Below are positions 7,147 to 7,157 of a stretch of DNA of 7,157 nt, one piece after another (position 1 is the stretch's first letter; every line of letters starts with the position of its first letter). Under the pieces are notes generated by a model. That model had not been told where the DNA came from. It ran no database searches and saw nothing but the letters and a program-made list of their open reading frames with translations. A program made the translations under genes and the position numbers. The stretch is taken from positions 1 through 7,157 of the forward strand of contig JAJYSD010000056.1 of assembly GCA_021793745.1 (NCBI GenBank), in the 5' to 3' direction. This stretch comes from Bacillota bacterium (lineage in GTDB: Bacteria; Bacillota; Bacilli; Thermoactinomycetales; DSM-44946).

Positions 7147-7157
7147 GAAGCCGGCTA

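Overview
The window looks like a chromosomal segment of a fairly GC-rich member of the Bacillales (Firmicutes). Four things point there: a GlnR-type C-terminal tail directly upstream of a type I-alpha glutamine synthetase, the asnS-dnaD gene pair, strong purine-rich (AGGAGG-like) ribosome binding sites, and consensus sigma-A promoter and intrinsic terminator structures. The GC bias would suit a thermophilic lineage such as Thermoactinomycetaceae, but that placement is only a guess. All real genes lie on the + strand.

Layout. (1) Bases 1-1565 hold the 3' end of glnR (nitrogen repressor) and complete glnA, closed by a near-perfect intrinsic terminator. (2) Bases 1589-2980 hold a textbook sigma-A promoter, asnS (asparaginyl-tRNA synthetase, GTG start) and its own terminator. 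(3) Bases 3007-3800 hold dnaD (replication-initiation/primosome protein), read from an extended -10 promoter lying just after the asnS terminator, and ended by a third terminator. (4) From about 3801 to the window end is an oligopeptide ABC transporter operon in the order D-F-A, the order of the Bacillus subtilis app operon (appDFABC). It contains two ATPases joined by a 4-bp ATGA overlap, then a lipoprotein substrate-binding protein. The permease genes would lie beyond the edge.

How they work together. glnR and glnA form the usual autoregulated nitrogen pair, in which feedback-inhibited glutamine synthetase acts on the GlnR C-terminal tail. AsnS and DnaD are housekeeping functions with separate transcription signals. 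The app-type transporter would import oligopeptides, with AppA capturing substrate outside the membrane and AppD/AppF powering uptake.

The one real anomaly is an in-frame TAG at 7144-7146. It interrupts the binding-protein gene inside a conserved motif, with the family sequence (Glu-Ala-Gly) continuing in the same frame after it. This is either a nonsense mutation or a base error close to the window end. I found no RNA gene, CRISPR array, insertion sequence or phage feature, and nothing that looks like a new biological system. The window is mostly ordinary core genome plus one transporter operon.
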